Shown in pieces: positions 25,763-34,123 of a DNA stretch of 64,000 nt; positions within the stretch are counted from its first letter, which is position 1; the number at the start of each line of letters is the position of its first letter. A program made the translations under genes and the position numbers. The stretch spans positions 248,001 through 312,000 of the forward strand of contig JAMLHW010000004.1 in assembly GCA_023954475.1 (NCBI GenBank), read 5' to 3'. This stretch comes from Anaerolineae bacterium (GTDB lineage: Bacteria; Chloroflexota; Anaerolineae; Promineifilales; Promineifilaceae). Below the pieces are notes generated by a model, which saw only the letters and a list, made by a program, of their open reading frames with translations, was not told the DNA's origin and made no database searches.

Positions 25763-26233
25763 TTACAGTGGACTCGATGCAACGCGATCGAGGGCAAATG
25801 CAAACGTCACCAGCTTGAGCGGCGTAAAAACGGTCAAGCCGAGGCAGGTGGCGTCATCGACGCGGCGCAATTCGTCGATCAACCACGGCCACGGCCACGG
25901 TGAGGCCGGCGGATAGACAATCACCAATGATGGTTTGCCGTCCAGTAAAGAGGGGCACTCTTCCAACAACATGGGCAATGTGGTGCGCCAACGGCCACGC
26001 CGCTGCACAATATTGATCCCTTGGTCGGTCGTTTCGAACTGCTTGCCCCACCAACCACCGAGTCGCGTTAGGAAGAGTGACGGACGGGAAATGAACCGGT
26101 GTAGTTTTCGGCCGATGATCATCCCTCTGTGTGTACCGAGCAGTGATTCGGCCGAAGGGGGTGTCAACTGCTCATAAACTAAGCGATAGTTGCGAATGGC
26201 TTGTTCCCGATCGAGTTGCTTTGTCATATCCAC
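25763..26233 (-). CDS. Hypothetical protein
   Basis: The 156-residue protein has no recognised family. Features include a basic stretch (GRKLHRFISRPSLFLTRLGGWWGKQF), a Pro/Trp-rich motif (YPPASPWPWPWLIDELRR) and no signal peptide or clear membrane helix. GAGG lies 6 nt before a GTG at 26233; an ATG two codons later is the alternative start. Two iterated palindromes lie in its 5' half. It runs in the same direction as the metal-binding lipoprotein gene and 44 bp upstream of it, but that gene has its own operator-like box. Confidence 0.6.
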   Translation of the reverse strand: MDMTKQLDREQAIRNYRLVYEQLTPPSAESLLGTHRGMIIGRKLHRFISRPSLFLTRLGGWWGKQFETTDQGINIVQRRGRWRTTLPMLLEECPSLLDGKPSLVIVYPPASPWPWPWLIDELRRVDDATCLGLTVFTPLKLVTFAFALDRVASSPL

Positions 26234-26372
26234 GACTCACCTCGCCAGGATCATAACACATTTGCAGCTTCACCGAACAAGATCAACACGTACGCCACAA
26301 TGCAAAAAGCGCACCAAACGGCACGCTTTGTCACTTTTCAGGGTGATGCAGAGACTTGATTTTGTGTACAAA

Positions 26373-26663
26373 TCAGGCTGCCAGCAACAGCCCAACGCCG
26401 ATCAGGGAAAAAACTTGACCGCCAACCAAATAGGCCCACAGCAGTTCGCCACGCGATTTGCCACCGATTAGCGCGATGACAAAGGCAGCGGCAGCAAGAC
26501 CCAACAGCCACAAGGCGGCAAAGGCAGCACCACTCAAATGCGGCAATGCAGCACCGGCGGCAAGCGCAAAAGTAATCCCCAACATCACGGTTGCTAGAGG
26601 CCATACGGGCAGATATGTGCGGGTCGTTTCGGCGTTTGTGGTGCGTGTTGACTGTGCTAACAT
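26373..26663 (-). CDS. Small membrane protein with three helices
   Basis: The ATG at 26663 follows GGAG at 8 nt. The 96-residue product has a short polar N-terminus and three hydrophobic helices (about 24-40, 46-66 and 78-94), with a basic GGKSRGELLWAY turn before the last. It resembles in size and layout the 97-residue protein encoded at 29558-29851 (three helices, same strand), so the two may be distant paralogs flanking the glycosidase gene. Function is unknown. Confidence 0.6.
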   Translation of the reverse strand: MLAQSTRTTNAETTRTYLPVWPLATVMLGITFALAAGAALPHLSGAAFAALWLLGLAAAAFVIALIGGKSRGELLWAYLVGGQVFSLIGVGLLLAA

Positions 26664-26815
26664 GAGTGTCTCCAATCCCAAACAGTGACTATCTTACACT
26701 AAACATGATAGCGGATTGAACCGGTCTTATCTTGACCGGACACTGACCACTTACCGTCTGGTTCCCTACGGACTACGCAGAAAACGACGATATTGCCTGA
26801 TTTTGCACGGGTAGC

Positions 26816-29401
26816 TTAGGTGCTACCTAAAGTGACCGTTGTCAAGCCACAATAATTGACGGTGAGTTGCCAGTCACCTTGCGGCTTGTCTGCTTCAAAC
26901 AACTGCACGATGCGAGGGGAATCTTGTGCCGCAGACTGAATTGTAAACTGTTGGTCTTCGGCCGAATTCCACAATATGACCAAATCAGGCGTACCCATGT
27001 TTTGCACGTGATGGACACCGATACCGTGCGTTACCTCAACTAACGCCCGCATTTGGCTCGGCGTCAGCGCCGTTTTGTAACCAGCCAACACGTGCGCATC
27101 GGCCGAAATCTCATCTAGACGGGTGGAAATTGCCAGTTTGGTAAACGAAGGCAAATGGAACGTATCGAGCATCGCCCAAGCGCGTTCGGCAAAACGATTG
27201 CGATGCGACAGAAGCGTCGACCAGTGCGTTTGCAGATGGATCACCAATTCGGCCGAAACTGACACCTCATATACCGCTACCGTCAATTGCTCGCAAACCG
27301 GATCATAGTCGCTGCCGACAGCAAGCGGCATTCCGTCCACTGTTACATGCACATCCGCTTCCGACAGACCGAAAAAGCGAATGATATAGTCACGCTGCGC
27401 CGGAATCTGGTTGGTGTCACCTGTCGCCGCGCCGATAGTGAAGGTCAATTCATTGTCCTGCCAGTTTTGCACCATCTGTGTCGTGCAAATCGTGTCGATA
27501 ACATGGACACCGTCATCTTCAACCAGTGTAAATTGGCTGTCAGCACCGGCGTAGACACGAATCTCAAACGCGTCAGGGTTATCGACACTGCCCCAACCTG
27601 TCGCCGCATTGAGTGGCAAAATCGCGCCTGCTCTAGCAAAAACAGGCATATCGCCCAACTTGCCGTAGACAACGTGCCACCTGCCACCATTGTAATATTC
27701 GCCGCTTTCAAAATGATACCAATCCCCTGCCGGTAGCCAGACCACCTGACGTGTCAAGCGTGTGTCGGGAGCGGCCGGTTCGATAAACGGTGCGGCGATG
27801 ATTTGCTCGCCGAACGTATACTGCCAGGGACAATGGTAGGCTTGCTCGGCTGTGGGGTAATCGTGATACATCGGCCGAAGCGGAGCAACCCCGCTGCGAT
27901 GGTAATGCCACGCCAACGTATACAAGTACGGGATCAATTGATGGCGCAGTTGCAACGCATGTCGCGTCACGCGCAGCGTCTCCGCATCAAACCCCCACGG
28001 TCGACGCTCGTGAAACGGGTTGTTTGTCGAGTGCAAGCGCAAAATAGGACTAAATACGCCAAACTGCACCCAACGCGCATACAGTTCCGGATCCTCAACA
28101 CCAAACATGTGGCCGCCAATGTCATGACTCCACCAGCCATAACCGACATTGGCAGCCGTTGCTGTAAAGTACGGCTGGAACGCCAGCGATTCCCAGTTGA
28201 CCCATGTATCGCCGGAAAAGCCAATCGGATAACGGTGATTGCCCAATCCACCCCAGCGCGAAAAAACAAACGGTCGCGTTGCGCCGTTACGTGCCAGATC
28301 GTAATAGTGCAAGTGATTGAGCCACCAGAGCGGATCGAGGCCGGGCAAACCGCTAAGCTCGCCCTGCTGCCAGTCGATCCACCAGAAATCGACACCATGC
28401 GCTTCTTGTGGATGATGCAAGAGTTCAAAATACGCTCTGGCAAACTGTGGATCGGCAAGATCAAATGCGATAGTTTCGCCAGTCGCGGGATCGAGACCCA
28501 GCCGTTCAGCCATTTGTGTGTACATGGCTTCATACGGGCGGACGCCAAGCGCTGGGTGCAAATTGAGTGCCGTACGCAAGCCGCGTTCGTGCAAGGCGGC
28601 CAGAAACGCAGGCGGATCGGGAAACAAATCACGATTCCACGTATAGCCAGTCCAACCGTTGTAAGGTGCGACTGCGGTCAAATGCCAATCCATATCGACG
28701 ATGCAAACGCTGAGCGGCACATCATGGTCACGGAAATCATCCATCAGGTCGAGCAGTTCCTGTGCCGTGTAAGCCCAGTAACGGCTCCACCAGTTACCCA
28801 GGATATAGCGCGGAATCGGCGGAACGCGCCCGGCAATCTTGAAATAATCATTGAGACACGCCTGATAATCGAATCCGTAACCGATGAAGTAGTAATCAAG
28901 CGCGTCATTGTTTTTTCGGAGTTCCAGCCAGCCATCGTCATTGAACAGCAGCGTTGCAGAATCGTCGATCACGGCCCAGCCATCGCGAGAGATCAAGCCA
29001 TCTTCAAGCCGGGTTGCGCCGCTAACCTGGTCAAGTGTGCGTGTTGTTCCGAGCAGATTTCCGGTTGGTCTGTCTCCGAAATGCCATTCGGTTCCAGTCG
29101 CTTTGACGGTGATGGTGAGTGTTTCGGCCGAAAATTCGCTTCCAACATCCAGCTTCAACACCAGCGCACCGGTCTCCAATTCAAACTGATCGCCGTCTTG
29201 ATTGGTGCGATACGTCGGCACAGGTTGTTGGCGATACCACACCACCTGACTGGTGCGATCTTCAAATTGACCGTCGGCTGCATATTCCAGGCGCAACAGG
29301 CGTTCGGTCAATACGGTGATGCGCATGGTGGCGAATGTGATGACGGCGTCAGGGTGGGCAACTGGCGCTGTTTTCGGCCGAAAATAGTGTGGGATGTCCA
29401 T
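26816..29401 (-). CDS. Glycoside hydrolase family 31 (alpha-glucosidase/alpha-xylosidase type)
   Basis: From the ATG at 29401 (AGGA 9 nt upstream; a GTG two codons earlier is also in frame) the protein has about 861 residues. It begins with a beta-sandwich N-domain, then the catalytic barrel. The likely nucleophile is Asp343 in WWIDWQQG and the acid/base Asp398 in GFSGDTW. The family segment ILGNWWSRYW precedes them. A C-terminal DUF5110-like beta domain follows the barrel. No signal peptide is present, so it acts inside the cell, probably on imported alpha-linked oligosaccharides. Linkage specificity is not evident. Confidence 0.92.
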   Translation of the reverse strand: MDIPHYFRPKTAPVAHPDAVITFATMRITVLTERLLRLEYAADGQFEDRTSQVVWYRQQPVPTYRTNQDGDQFELETGALVLKLDVGSEFSAETLTITVKATGTEWHFGDRPTGNLLGTTRTLDQVSGATRLEDGLISRDGWAVIDDSATLLFNDDGWLELRKNNDALDYYFIGYGFDYQACLNDYFKIAGRVPPIPRYILGNWWSRYWAYTAQELLDLMDDFRDHDVPLSVCIVDMDWHLTAVAPYNGWTGYTWNRDLFPDPPAFLAALHERGLRTALNLHPALGVRPYEAMYTQMAERLGLDPATGETIAFDLADPQFARAYFELLHHPQEAHGVDFWWIDWQQGELSGLPGLDPLWWLNHLHYYDLARNGATRPFVFSRWGGLGNHRYPIGFSGDTWVNWESLAFQPYFTATAANVGYGWWSHDIGGHMFGVEDPELYARWVQFGVFSPILRLHSTNNPFHERRPWGFDAETLRVTRHALQLRHQLIPYLYTLAWHYHRSGVAPLRPMYHDYPTAEQAYHCPWQYTFGEQIIAAPFIEPAAPDTRLTRQVVWLPAGDWYHFESGEYYNGGRWHVVYGKLGDMPVFARAGAILPLNAATGWGSVDNPDAFEIRVYAGADSQFTLVEDDGVHVIDTICTTQMVQNWQDNELTFTIGAATGDTNQIPAQRDYIIRFFGLSEADVHVTVDGMPLAVGSDYDPVCEQLTVAVYEVSVSAELVIHLQTHWSTLLSHRNRFAERAWAMLDTFHLPSFTKLAISTRLDEISADAHVLAGYKTALTPSQMRALVEVTHGIGVHHVQNMGTPDLVILWNSAEDQQFTIQSAAQDSPRIVQLFEADKPQGDWQLTVNYCGLTTVTLGST

Positions 29402-29486
29402 GGTCACGGTCCTGCGAAGATTGGTTTCGGTTAATTACCGACCCCATTTTCTACCGAAACAAGATTGAGCGCAAAAAGGCGGAATA

Positions 29487-29518
29487 AAAGCGGGCGGTTC
29501 AGATGAACCGCCCGCTTT
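29487..29518 (-). terminator. Strong intrinsic terminator
   Basis: AAAGCGGGCGGTTC and GAACCGCCCGCTTT form a perfect 14-bp stem with a 4-nt AGAT loop. On the minus strand it is followed by TTTTATT. It lies 40 bp after the stop of the small membrane protein gene on that strand and upstream of the GH31 gene. Confidence 0.85.
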
Positions 29519-29557
29519 CACAAAAGGAGGAGAAGAAACGTGGTTAAAACAGTCTGC

Positions 29558-29851
29558 TCAAATGACTAGTAGCAGCAGGCCAAGCAACGTCATTATCTGT
29601 CCGGCAATCAGCACCAGCCACAACGGAATGCGCGTCACTTGCGACCCAATCAAGGCGATGAGGACAACACCAACGGCAAAGCCGAGCAAGAAGATACCCA
29701 GGGCATCGCTACCGTGCAGGTTACTAAACAGCCACTCAACCAGTACTGTGCCAATGATCAGCCCGACAATTAGCGCAATTACAGCGACGATGTAAGGTGC
29801 GACGCGCTGTCCTAAATGTGTCTGCTGCATTTCAGTTTGAGGATGAACCAT
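29558..29851 (-). CDS. Small membrane protein with three helices
   Basis: The 97-residue product has a 17-residue polar N-terminus and three long hydrophobic helices (about 20-42, 50-68 and 74-96). Hydrophobicity, length and strand match the protein at 26373-26663, but sequence identity looks low. A perfect terminator hairpin follows it. It is followed by the GH31 gene but separated from it by that terminator. No family or function is recognised. Confidence 0.6.
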   Translation of the reverse strand: MVHPQTEMQQTHLGQRVAPYIVAVIALIVGLIIGTVLVEWLFSNLHGSDALGIFLLGFAVGVVLIALIGSQVTRIPLWLVLIAGQIMTLLGLLLLVI

Positions 29852-30156
29852 GACTGATATTCCGTTAGTCGCCGCTTAGGCCGACTATGTAACCTAATTA
29901 TCGCTTGCCCGCCAGACGATTCGACCTTGCTGGTAATTATCTGACGCTGAAGATCGTCGCGCACCTTGCTCTATAATGATTAGAGTCGGAAAATTGCGGA
30001 CAATGACACCTCTATTTCATTAAAACCCAAAATCGGCCGAAAAGTTGGTGAAGATGGTGTGAAACTGCCTATGAGAAACTGATTGTCATCAGGGAACTTT
30101 TACACTGGGTGAAACGTTTGCTAATCAGACCAACACCTAATCGTTTGGAGGAAAAG
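29852..30156. other. 305-bp divergent intergenic region
   Basis: No credible gene is present. A TATAAT box (29972-29977) on the plus strand could serve the DUF4349 lipoprotein gene with a leader of about 175 nt, but no good -35 box pairs with it. One iterated palindrome lies near 30033. The last bases carry GGAGGA, a strong ribosome site for the lipoprotein gene. Confidence 0.4.
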
Positions 30157-31140
30157 ATGAAAACCCGCAACACCTTGTTATTGGCAATATTATTACTGCT
30201 CACGATCCAACTCGCTGCCTGTAGTGAAGATAGTACATCTTCGTCTAGTATGCGGATGCTTGCAGCGGCTGATTCGGCCGATTTTGCCGATGAAGCCTAC
30301 TACTTCGAACAAGCCGAATCTGCCGCAGAACCCATGCCGGTACTCGCCACACCCGCTTTCGACGGCAAGGCAGCCGCTAATCAAGCACCTGACCAGCGTC
30401 TGATCATCAAAGACGGCAACATCACACTCGAGGTCGAGGACACTGAAATCGCCGTCGATAGTGCCACCGACATCATAACCAGCATGGGCGGCTACATCGT
30501 CAGCCAGAACATGTACACGGCGGACGACCAGATCTATGCCAACATCCGCTTTGGCGTGCCTTCTGCACAATTCGAGACGGCCATGCGCCAATTAGGCACG
30601 CTGGGCGAAGTTCTGGGCGAATCGGCATCCGGTCAGGATGTAACCGAGGAGTACATTGATCTCGAATCACGGCTGGAGAATCTCGAAGCGACCCAGGAAC
30701 GGCTGCGCGTTTTCCTCGAAGAAGCTCAAACAACAGAAGAAGCATTGATGGTGCATCGCGAACTGCGCCAGATCGAGGAAGAAATCAATGTCATCATTGG
30801 CCGGATGGAATATTTATCAGATCGGGCTTCGTTTTCATCAATCAACGTGGAAATTCGGCCGATATTTGCTCCTTCCGTCAATGAACCGGATGAATGGCGT
30901 CCCGGCTACACCATTGAAAACGCGTGGGCACAATTCATCTCGTTCACACAAGACATTCTCGATGCATTGATCTACTTCGGTATTGTCTGCGTACCCTGGC
31001 TGCTGGTCGTGGGTATTGTCGTCTTCGTCGTCTGGCGCATTGTCCGTCGTCTTCGCCGCCGCAGACATGCATCAGAAGCGGAAAGCGGTGCTACGTTGCC
31101 CTCCAGCACGGATGAACCGCAAGCAGACATACATGATTGA
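30157..31140 (+). CDS. DUF4349 lipoprotein
   Basis: The ATG at 30157 follows a strong GGAGGA, preferred to an earlier in-frame start. The 327-residue protein has a signal ending LAAC (lipobox). Next come an acidic Ala/Glu-rich linker and the DUF4349 domain, with ITLEVEDTEIAV...MGGYIVSQNMYTADDQIYANIRFGVP. A long coiled coil follows (YIDLESRLENLEATQERLRVFLEEA...REIEEEINVI). A membrane helix near 272-295 and a basic tail end it. Such proteins sit at the cell surface and their function is unknown. It overlaps the NUDIX gene start by 8 nt. Confidence 0.85.
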   Translation: MKTRNTLLLAILLLLTIQLAACSEDSTSSSSMRMLAAADSADFADEAYYFEQAESAAEPMPVLATPAFDGKAAANQAPDQRLIIKDGNITLEVEDTEIAVDSATDIITSMGGYIVSQNMYTADDQIYANIRFGVPSAQFETAMRQLGTLGEVLGESASGQDVTEEYIDLESRLENLEATQERLRVFLEEAQTTEEALMVHRELRQIEEEINVIIGRMEYLSDRASFSSINVEIRPIFAPSVNEPDEWRPGYTIENAWAQFISFTQDILDALIYFGIVCVPWLLVVGIVVFVVWRIVRRLRRRRHASEAESGATLPSSTDEPQADIHD

Positions 31141-31780
31141 AAAAGTTACCGCATTTATTGTGCGCGGTTATAGCTCAGAGGTGTCCATACCCGCCGCTTT
31201 GGGCGGGGCACCCTCTGAGCTTTTGTTGTTGCGCCACCGGTTTGCCGGGCTTCAGATGCCAGCCGGGACAGTCGAGGTAGGGGAAAGTGCGGAAGAAGCG
31301 GTGATCAGGGAATCGGCCGAAGAAACCGGCCTTGCTGACTGTACCATCGTCACGAAACTGGGCGTCGCAGAGACAAAACTCCCTGCTGATCAACGCATCA
31401 TCGCCGCGTCAGCAACCGTCTTCGCACGACCCGATGCTACCAGCTTCGATTGGGCACGCATTCGGCGCGGCATCCGCGTCACAACGACAGGCCGCAGACA
31501 AGCCGGATTTACGCAAATCAGCTATGTCGAACACGATCAGATGCCCGATCCTAACTACGTTACACTGCAAATCACCGGTTGGGTCCGCAACGAACTCCTA
31601 ACCGACACGCAAATTCGCCACTTCTTTCTACTCAAAACTGACAGCGCAACCCCGTCCGAATGGCAAAGCCATACCGACAACCATACGTTTACTTTGTTCT
31701 GGACACCGCTTTCACAAATACCACCCCTCGTCACCTCACAACAGCATTGGCTCAAGTGGCTGGAGCATCTTCAAGGTTAA
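31133..31780 (+). CDS. NUDIX hydrolase
   Basis: The 215-residue protein carries the NUDIX box GTVEVGESAEEAVIRESAEETGL, with the conserved Gly, Glu, the RE-x-x-EE-x-G metal-binding helix and preceding beta strand (LLLLRHRFAGLQMPAG). The fourth box residues are encoded through an iterated palindrome (ESAEE). A C-terminal extension after about residue 120 is not recognised. It overlaps the lipoprotein gene, so both are likely co-transcribed. NUDIX enzymes split nucleoside diphosphates linked to another group. The specific substrate is unknown. Confidence 0.85.
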   Translation: MIEKVTAFIVRGYSSEVSIPAALGGAPSELLLLRHRFAGLQMPAGTVEVGESAEEAVIRESAEETGLADCTIVTKLGVAETKLPADQRIIAASATVFARPDATSFDWARIRRGIRVTTTGRRQAGFTQISYVEHDQMPDPNYVTLQITGWVRNELLTDTQIRHFFLLKTDSATPSEWQSHTDNHTFTLFWTPLSQIPPLVTSQQHWLKWLEHLQG

Positions 31781-31804
31781 AGGCTCCGGCAAAATGGCGG
31801 CGGA

Positions 31805-33679
31805 TCAATCCAGATGCGCCTTCACCGATTCGGCTACCTCAACCGGAATGCCGGGTACCGAAGCGATTTCTTCAACCGTCGCGTCGCGTATGCCATCCAG
31901 CGACTCGAACTGATCGATCAATAATTTACGTCGTTTAGGACCAACACCTGGAATACTGTCTAATATTGACGCCGTTCCCGCCTTTGAACGCCGTTTGCGA
32001 TGGCCTTCGTTGGCGAAACGATGTGCTTCATCGCGTACGCGCTGCACCAGATACAAACCCTGCGAACGCCGATCCAAAAGCACTGAGACCGGATTATTGG
32101 GCAAAAACAGTTCTTCCTCCCGTTTTGCCAACCCAACCACAGGCACTTCGTCCTGCAAGTCGAACTGCTCCAAAATCTCCACTGCCATCGCCAATTGCCC
32201 TTTGCCGCCGTCGACAATCAGCAAATCAGGTAGCAGTGCCCACGCTGTTTCGCGGCGCGGCTTGCCGATCTGATTGGGATCGGTCAATTCGCCGTTGCTC
32301 GCGTCCTTATAGCGCTCAAAACGGCGCGTCAGCACCTCTTTCATCGCACCGTAATCGTCATTTGTAACGCTTTTGACGTTGAATCGACGGTAATCGCTCT
32401 TGCGCGGAGCACCTTGCACAAAAACGACCATCGAGCCAACGGTGTTCGTTCCCTGCGTGTGGCTGATGTCGTAGCACTCAATGCGCGACGGCTGTGTCGG
32501 TAAATCGAGCGCTTCCTTCAATTCGTTCATGGCGGTGACGTGCTTGGAGCGGTCGGCAGCCCATTGCTGTCGCAAAGTGGCCAGCGTGTCGGCTGCATTG
32601 GTAGCAGCCATATCGACCAATTCTTTTTTCTGGCCACGTTGCGGGATTTGCAACGATACCTTGGTGCCGCGTTTCTGCTTGAGCCACTGCTCGATAATGC
32701 GCGCTTCTTCCACTTCACTAGGTAACAACACTTCTTTCGGCACATGGGCAGCACTGTCGTAAAACTGGGTCAGGAAGTCACCAAGCACCGTTTCATCATT
32801 TTCACCATCGGTATTTTCGAGCAGGAAGTATTCTCGGCCGATTAGCTTCCCATGACGAATAAAGAAGATTTGGACACACGCGTCTCCTTCATCGCGGGCG
32901 AAGGCAACGACATCTTGATCAGCTTTGGCGGCACTGATTACTTTTTGTTTTTCGACGATTTTCTCAATTGCCCGCAGCTGATCGCGATAGCGGGCGGCAC
33001 GCTCAAAGTCGAGGTTTTCGGAAGCGACCAGCATTTTGCGTTTGATGTCGCGGGTGATGTGTTCGGATTTACCGTTGAGGAAATCCATCAACTGTTTGAT
33101 CATCGCCCTGTATTCTTCCTGGTTGACTGCGCCAATGCACGGGCCGTTGCACAGTTTGATGTCGAAGTAGAGACAAGCGCGGGGGTCGTTGCCGGTAATG
33201 GTGCGATCACAACTGAGAAACGGAAAGATGCGGCGCAGCATGTCGAGTGTTTGATGCACCGCCCATACCGATGTGTAAGGCCCAAAGTACCGCGCCCCAT
33301 CACGCACCATACGCCGCGTTACGGTCACTTTGGGAAACGGATCGCCCCAGTGTACTTTGATGTACGGGTAGCGCTTGTCGTCTTTGAGCCGGATGTTGTA
33401 GTATGGCTTGTACTTTTTTATGAGCGTATTTTCGAGCAGCAGCGCTTCGAGTTCGCTTTCTGTCGTGATGATTTCGAGGTCGGCGATCTTGTCGCGCAGT
33501 CGTTCGGTTTTGAACGAGTCAACTTTCGGCCGAAAATAGCTCCTCACCCGGCTGCGTAAATTGATCGCTTTGCCGACATAAATTACCTTGCCGTTTTTGT
33601 CTTTGTGCAAATACACACCGGGTACAGTCGGCAGATTTTTCAACACCGTTTCGATACGCTCAGGGACTTCATAGCTCAT
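31805..33679 (-). CDS. uvrC: Excinuclease ABC subunit C (UvrC)
   Basis: The ATG at 33679 is chosen because a perfect TATAAT lies 7 nt upstream; the open frame extends 16 codons further and would include the box. The 624-residue protein has an N-terminal GIY-YIG nuclease domain (GVY 21-23, YVG 34-36) and a UVR helical motif (FERAARYRDQLRAIEKI). It also has a C-terminal RNase-H-like endonuclease domain (IECYDISHTQGTNTVGSMVVF) and a tandem helix-hairpin-helix end. It makes both incisions in nucleotide excision repair with UvrA and UvrB, which are not in this window. Transcription appears leaderless. Confidence 0.97.
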   Translation of the reverse strand: MSYEVPERIETVLKNLPTVPGVYLHKDKNGKVIYVGKAINLRSRVRSYFRPKVDSFKTERLRDKIADLEIITTESELEALLLENTLIKKYKPYYNIRLKDDKRYPYIKVHWGDPFPKVTVTRRMVRDGARYFGPYTSVWAVHQTLDMLRRIFPFLSCDRTITGNDPRACLYFDIKLCNGPCIGAVNQEEYRAMIKQLMDFLNGKSEHITRDIKRKMLVASENLDFERAARYRDQLRAIEKIVEKQKVISAAKADQDVVAFARDEGDACVQIFFIRHGKLIGREYFLLENTDGENDETVLGDFLTQFYDSAAHVPKEVLLPSEVEEARIIEQWLKQKRGTKVSLQIPQRGQKKELVDMAATNAADTLATLRQQWAADRSKHVTAMNELKEALDLPTQPSRIECYDISHTQGTNTVGSMVVFVQGAPRKSDYRRFNVKSVTNDDYGAMKEVLTRRFERYKDASNGELTDPNQIGKPRRETAWALLPDLLIVDGGKGQLAMAVEILEQFDLQDEVPVVGLAKREEELFLPNNPVSVLLDRRSQGLYLVQRVRDEAHRFANEGHRKRRSKAGTASILDSIPGVGPKRRKLLIDQFESLDGIRDATVEEIASVPGIPVEVAESVKAHLD

Positions 33680-33686
33680 ATGTTTG

Positions 33687-33692
33687 ATTATA
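33687..33692 (-). promoter_or_regulatory. TATAAT -10 box giving a leaderless uvrC message
   Basis: Read on the minus strand, TATAAT is 7 nt from the uvrC ATG. Transcription usually starts about 7 nt after the -10 box, so the message would begin at the start codon. No ribosome-binding site is visible. Confidence 0.6.
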
Positions 33693-33909
33693 GCCAATTT
33701 GACCAGTTTGACCGACACATTTGGCAAAACACTTCGACTGTATTGTGTGTTCGGCCAAAAACAATTCGCATCTGGATTGTAAAACTAACCTGCGAAACCT
33801 TTACCGCGGCGCTTACCCGGCACTCATGCCACATGGTTTGAATTGATGAGTTATGGACAGACCCAAAAGCCATCGGTAAACTATTGTGGATGAATTCTGC
33901 TTACACCTT

Positions 33910-34010
33910 CTTTGTACACTGTAACGGGAGTTTTCAGAAGCCTAGCTTTTGCTATGAGTAGCGTTTGCACCAGACGAAAAGCCAGGCTTCTTTTGTTACA
34001 GAGTACTTTG
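33910..34010. mobile_element. MITE-like element, 91 bp with terminal inverted repeats and target duplication
   Basis: TACACTGTAAC (33915-33925) and GTTACAGAGTA (33995-34005) are 11-bp terminal inverted repeats with one mismatch. They are flanked on both outer sides by the direct repeat CTTTG (33910-33914 and 34006-34010), as expected for a 5-bp target-site duplication. Inside, GAAGCCTAGCTTTT pairs with AAAAGCCAGGCTTC, so the transcript folds into a long hairpin. It codes for nothing. It lies in the spacer between uvrC and the delta-60 protein gene. No parent transposase is in this window. A structured RNA or terminator is the alternative. Confidence 0.55.
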
Positions 34011-34123
34011 TCCGCTAACAAATGTAAACTTCACTATTTTCGGATTCAGACCACTGATTTTGCCTAAAACACTAGCACAGAAGCAATCTTAACCGCCTGC
34101 AACAGGGAAAGGAGCAATCTGAT

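Noticed and set aside
27803-29434. A 543-codon open frame on the plus strand opposite the GH31 gene
   Set aside because: It runs antisense to a clear glycosidase with complete catalytic motifs, has no recognisable domain and is rich in Arg/Cys typical of shadow frames.
33915-34005. Riboswitch or small RNA between uvrC and the delta-60 gene
   Set aside because: The structure has terminal inverted repeats and flanking CTTTG duplications, which fit an inserted element better. No riboswitch consensus is visible.
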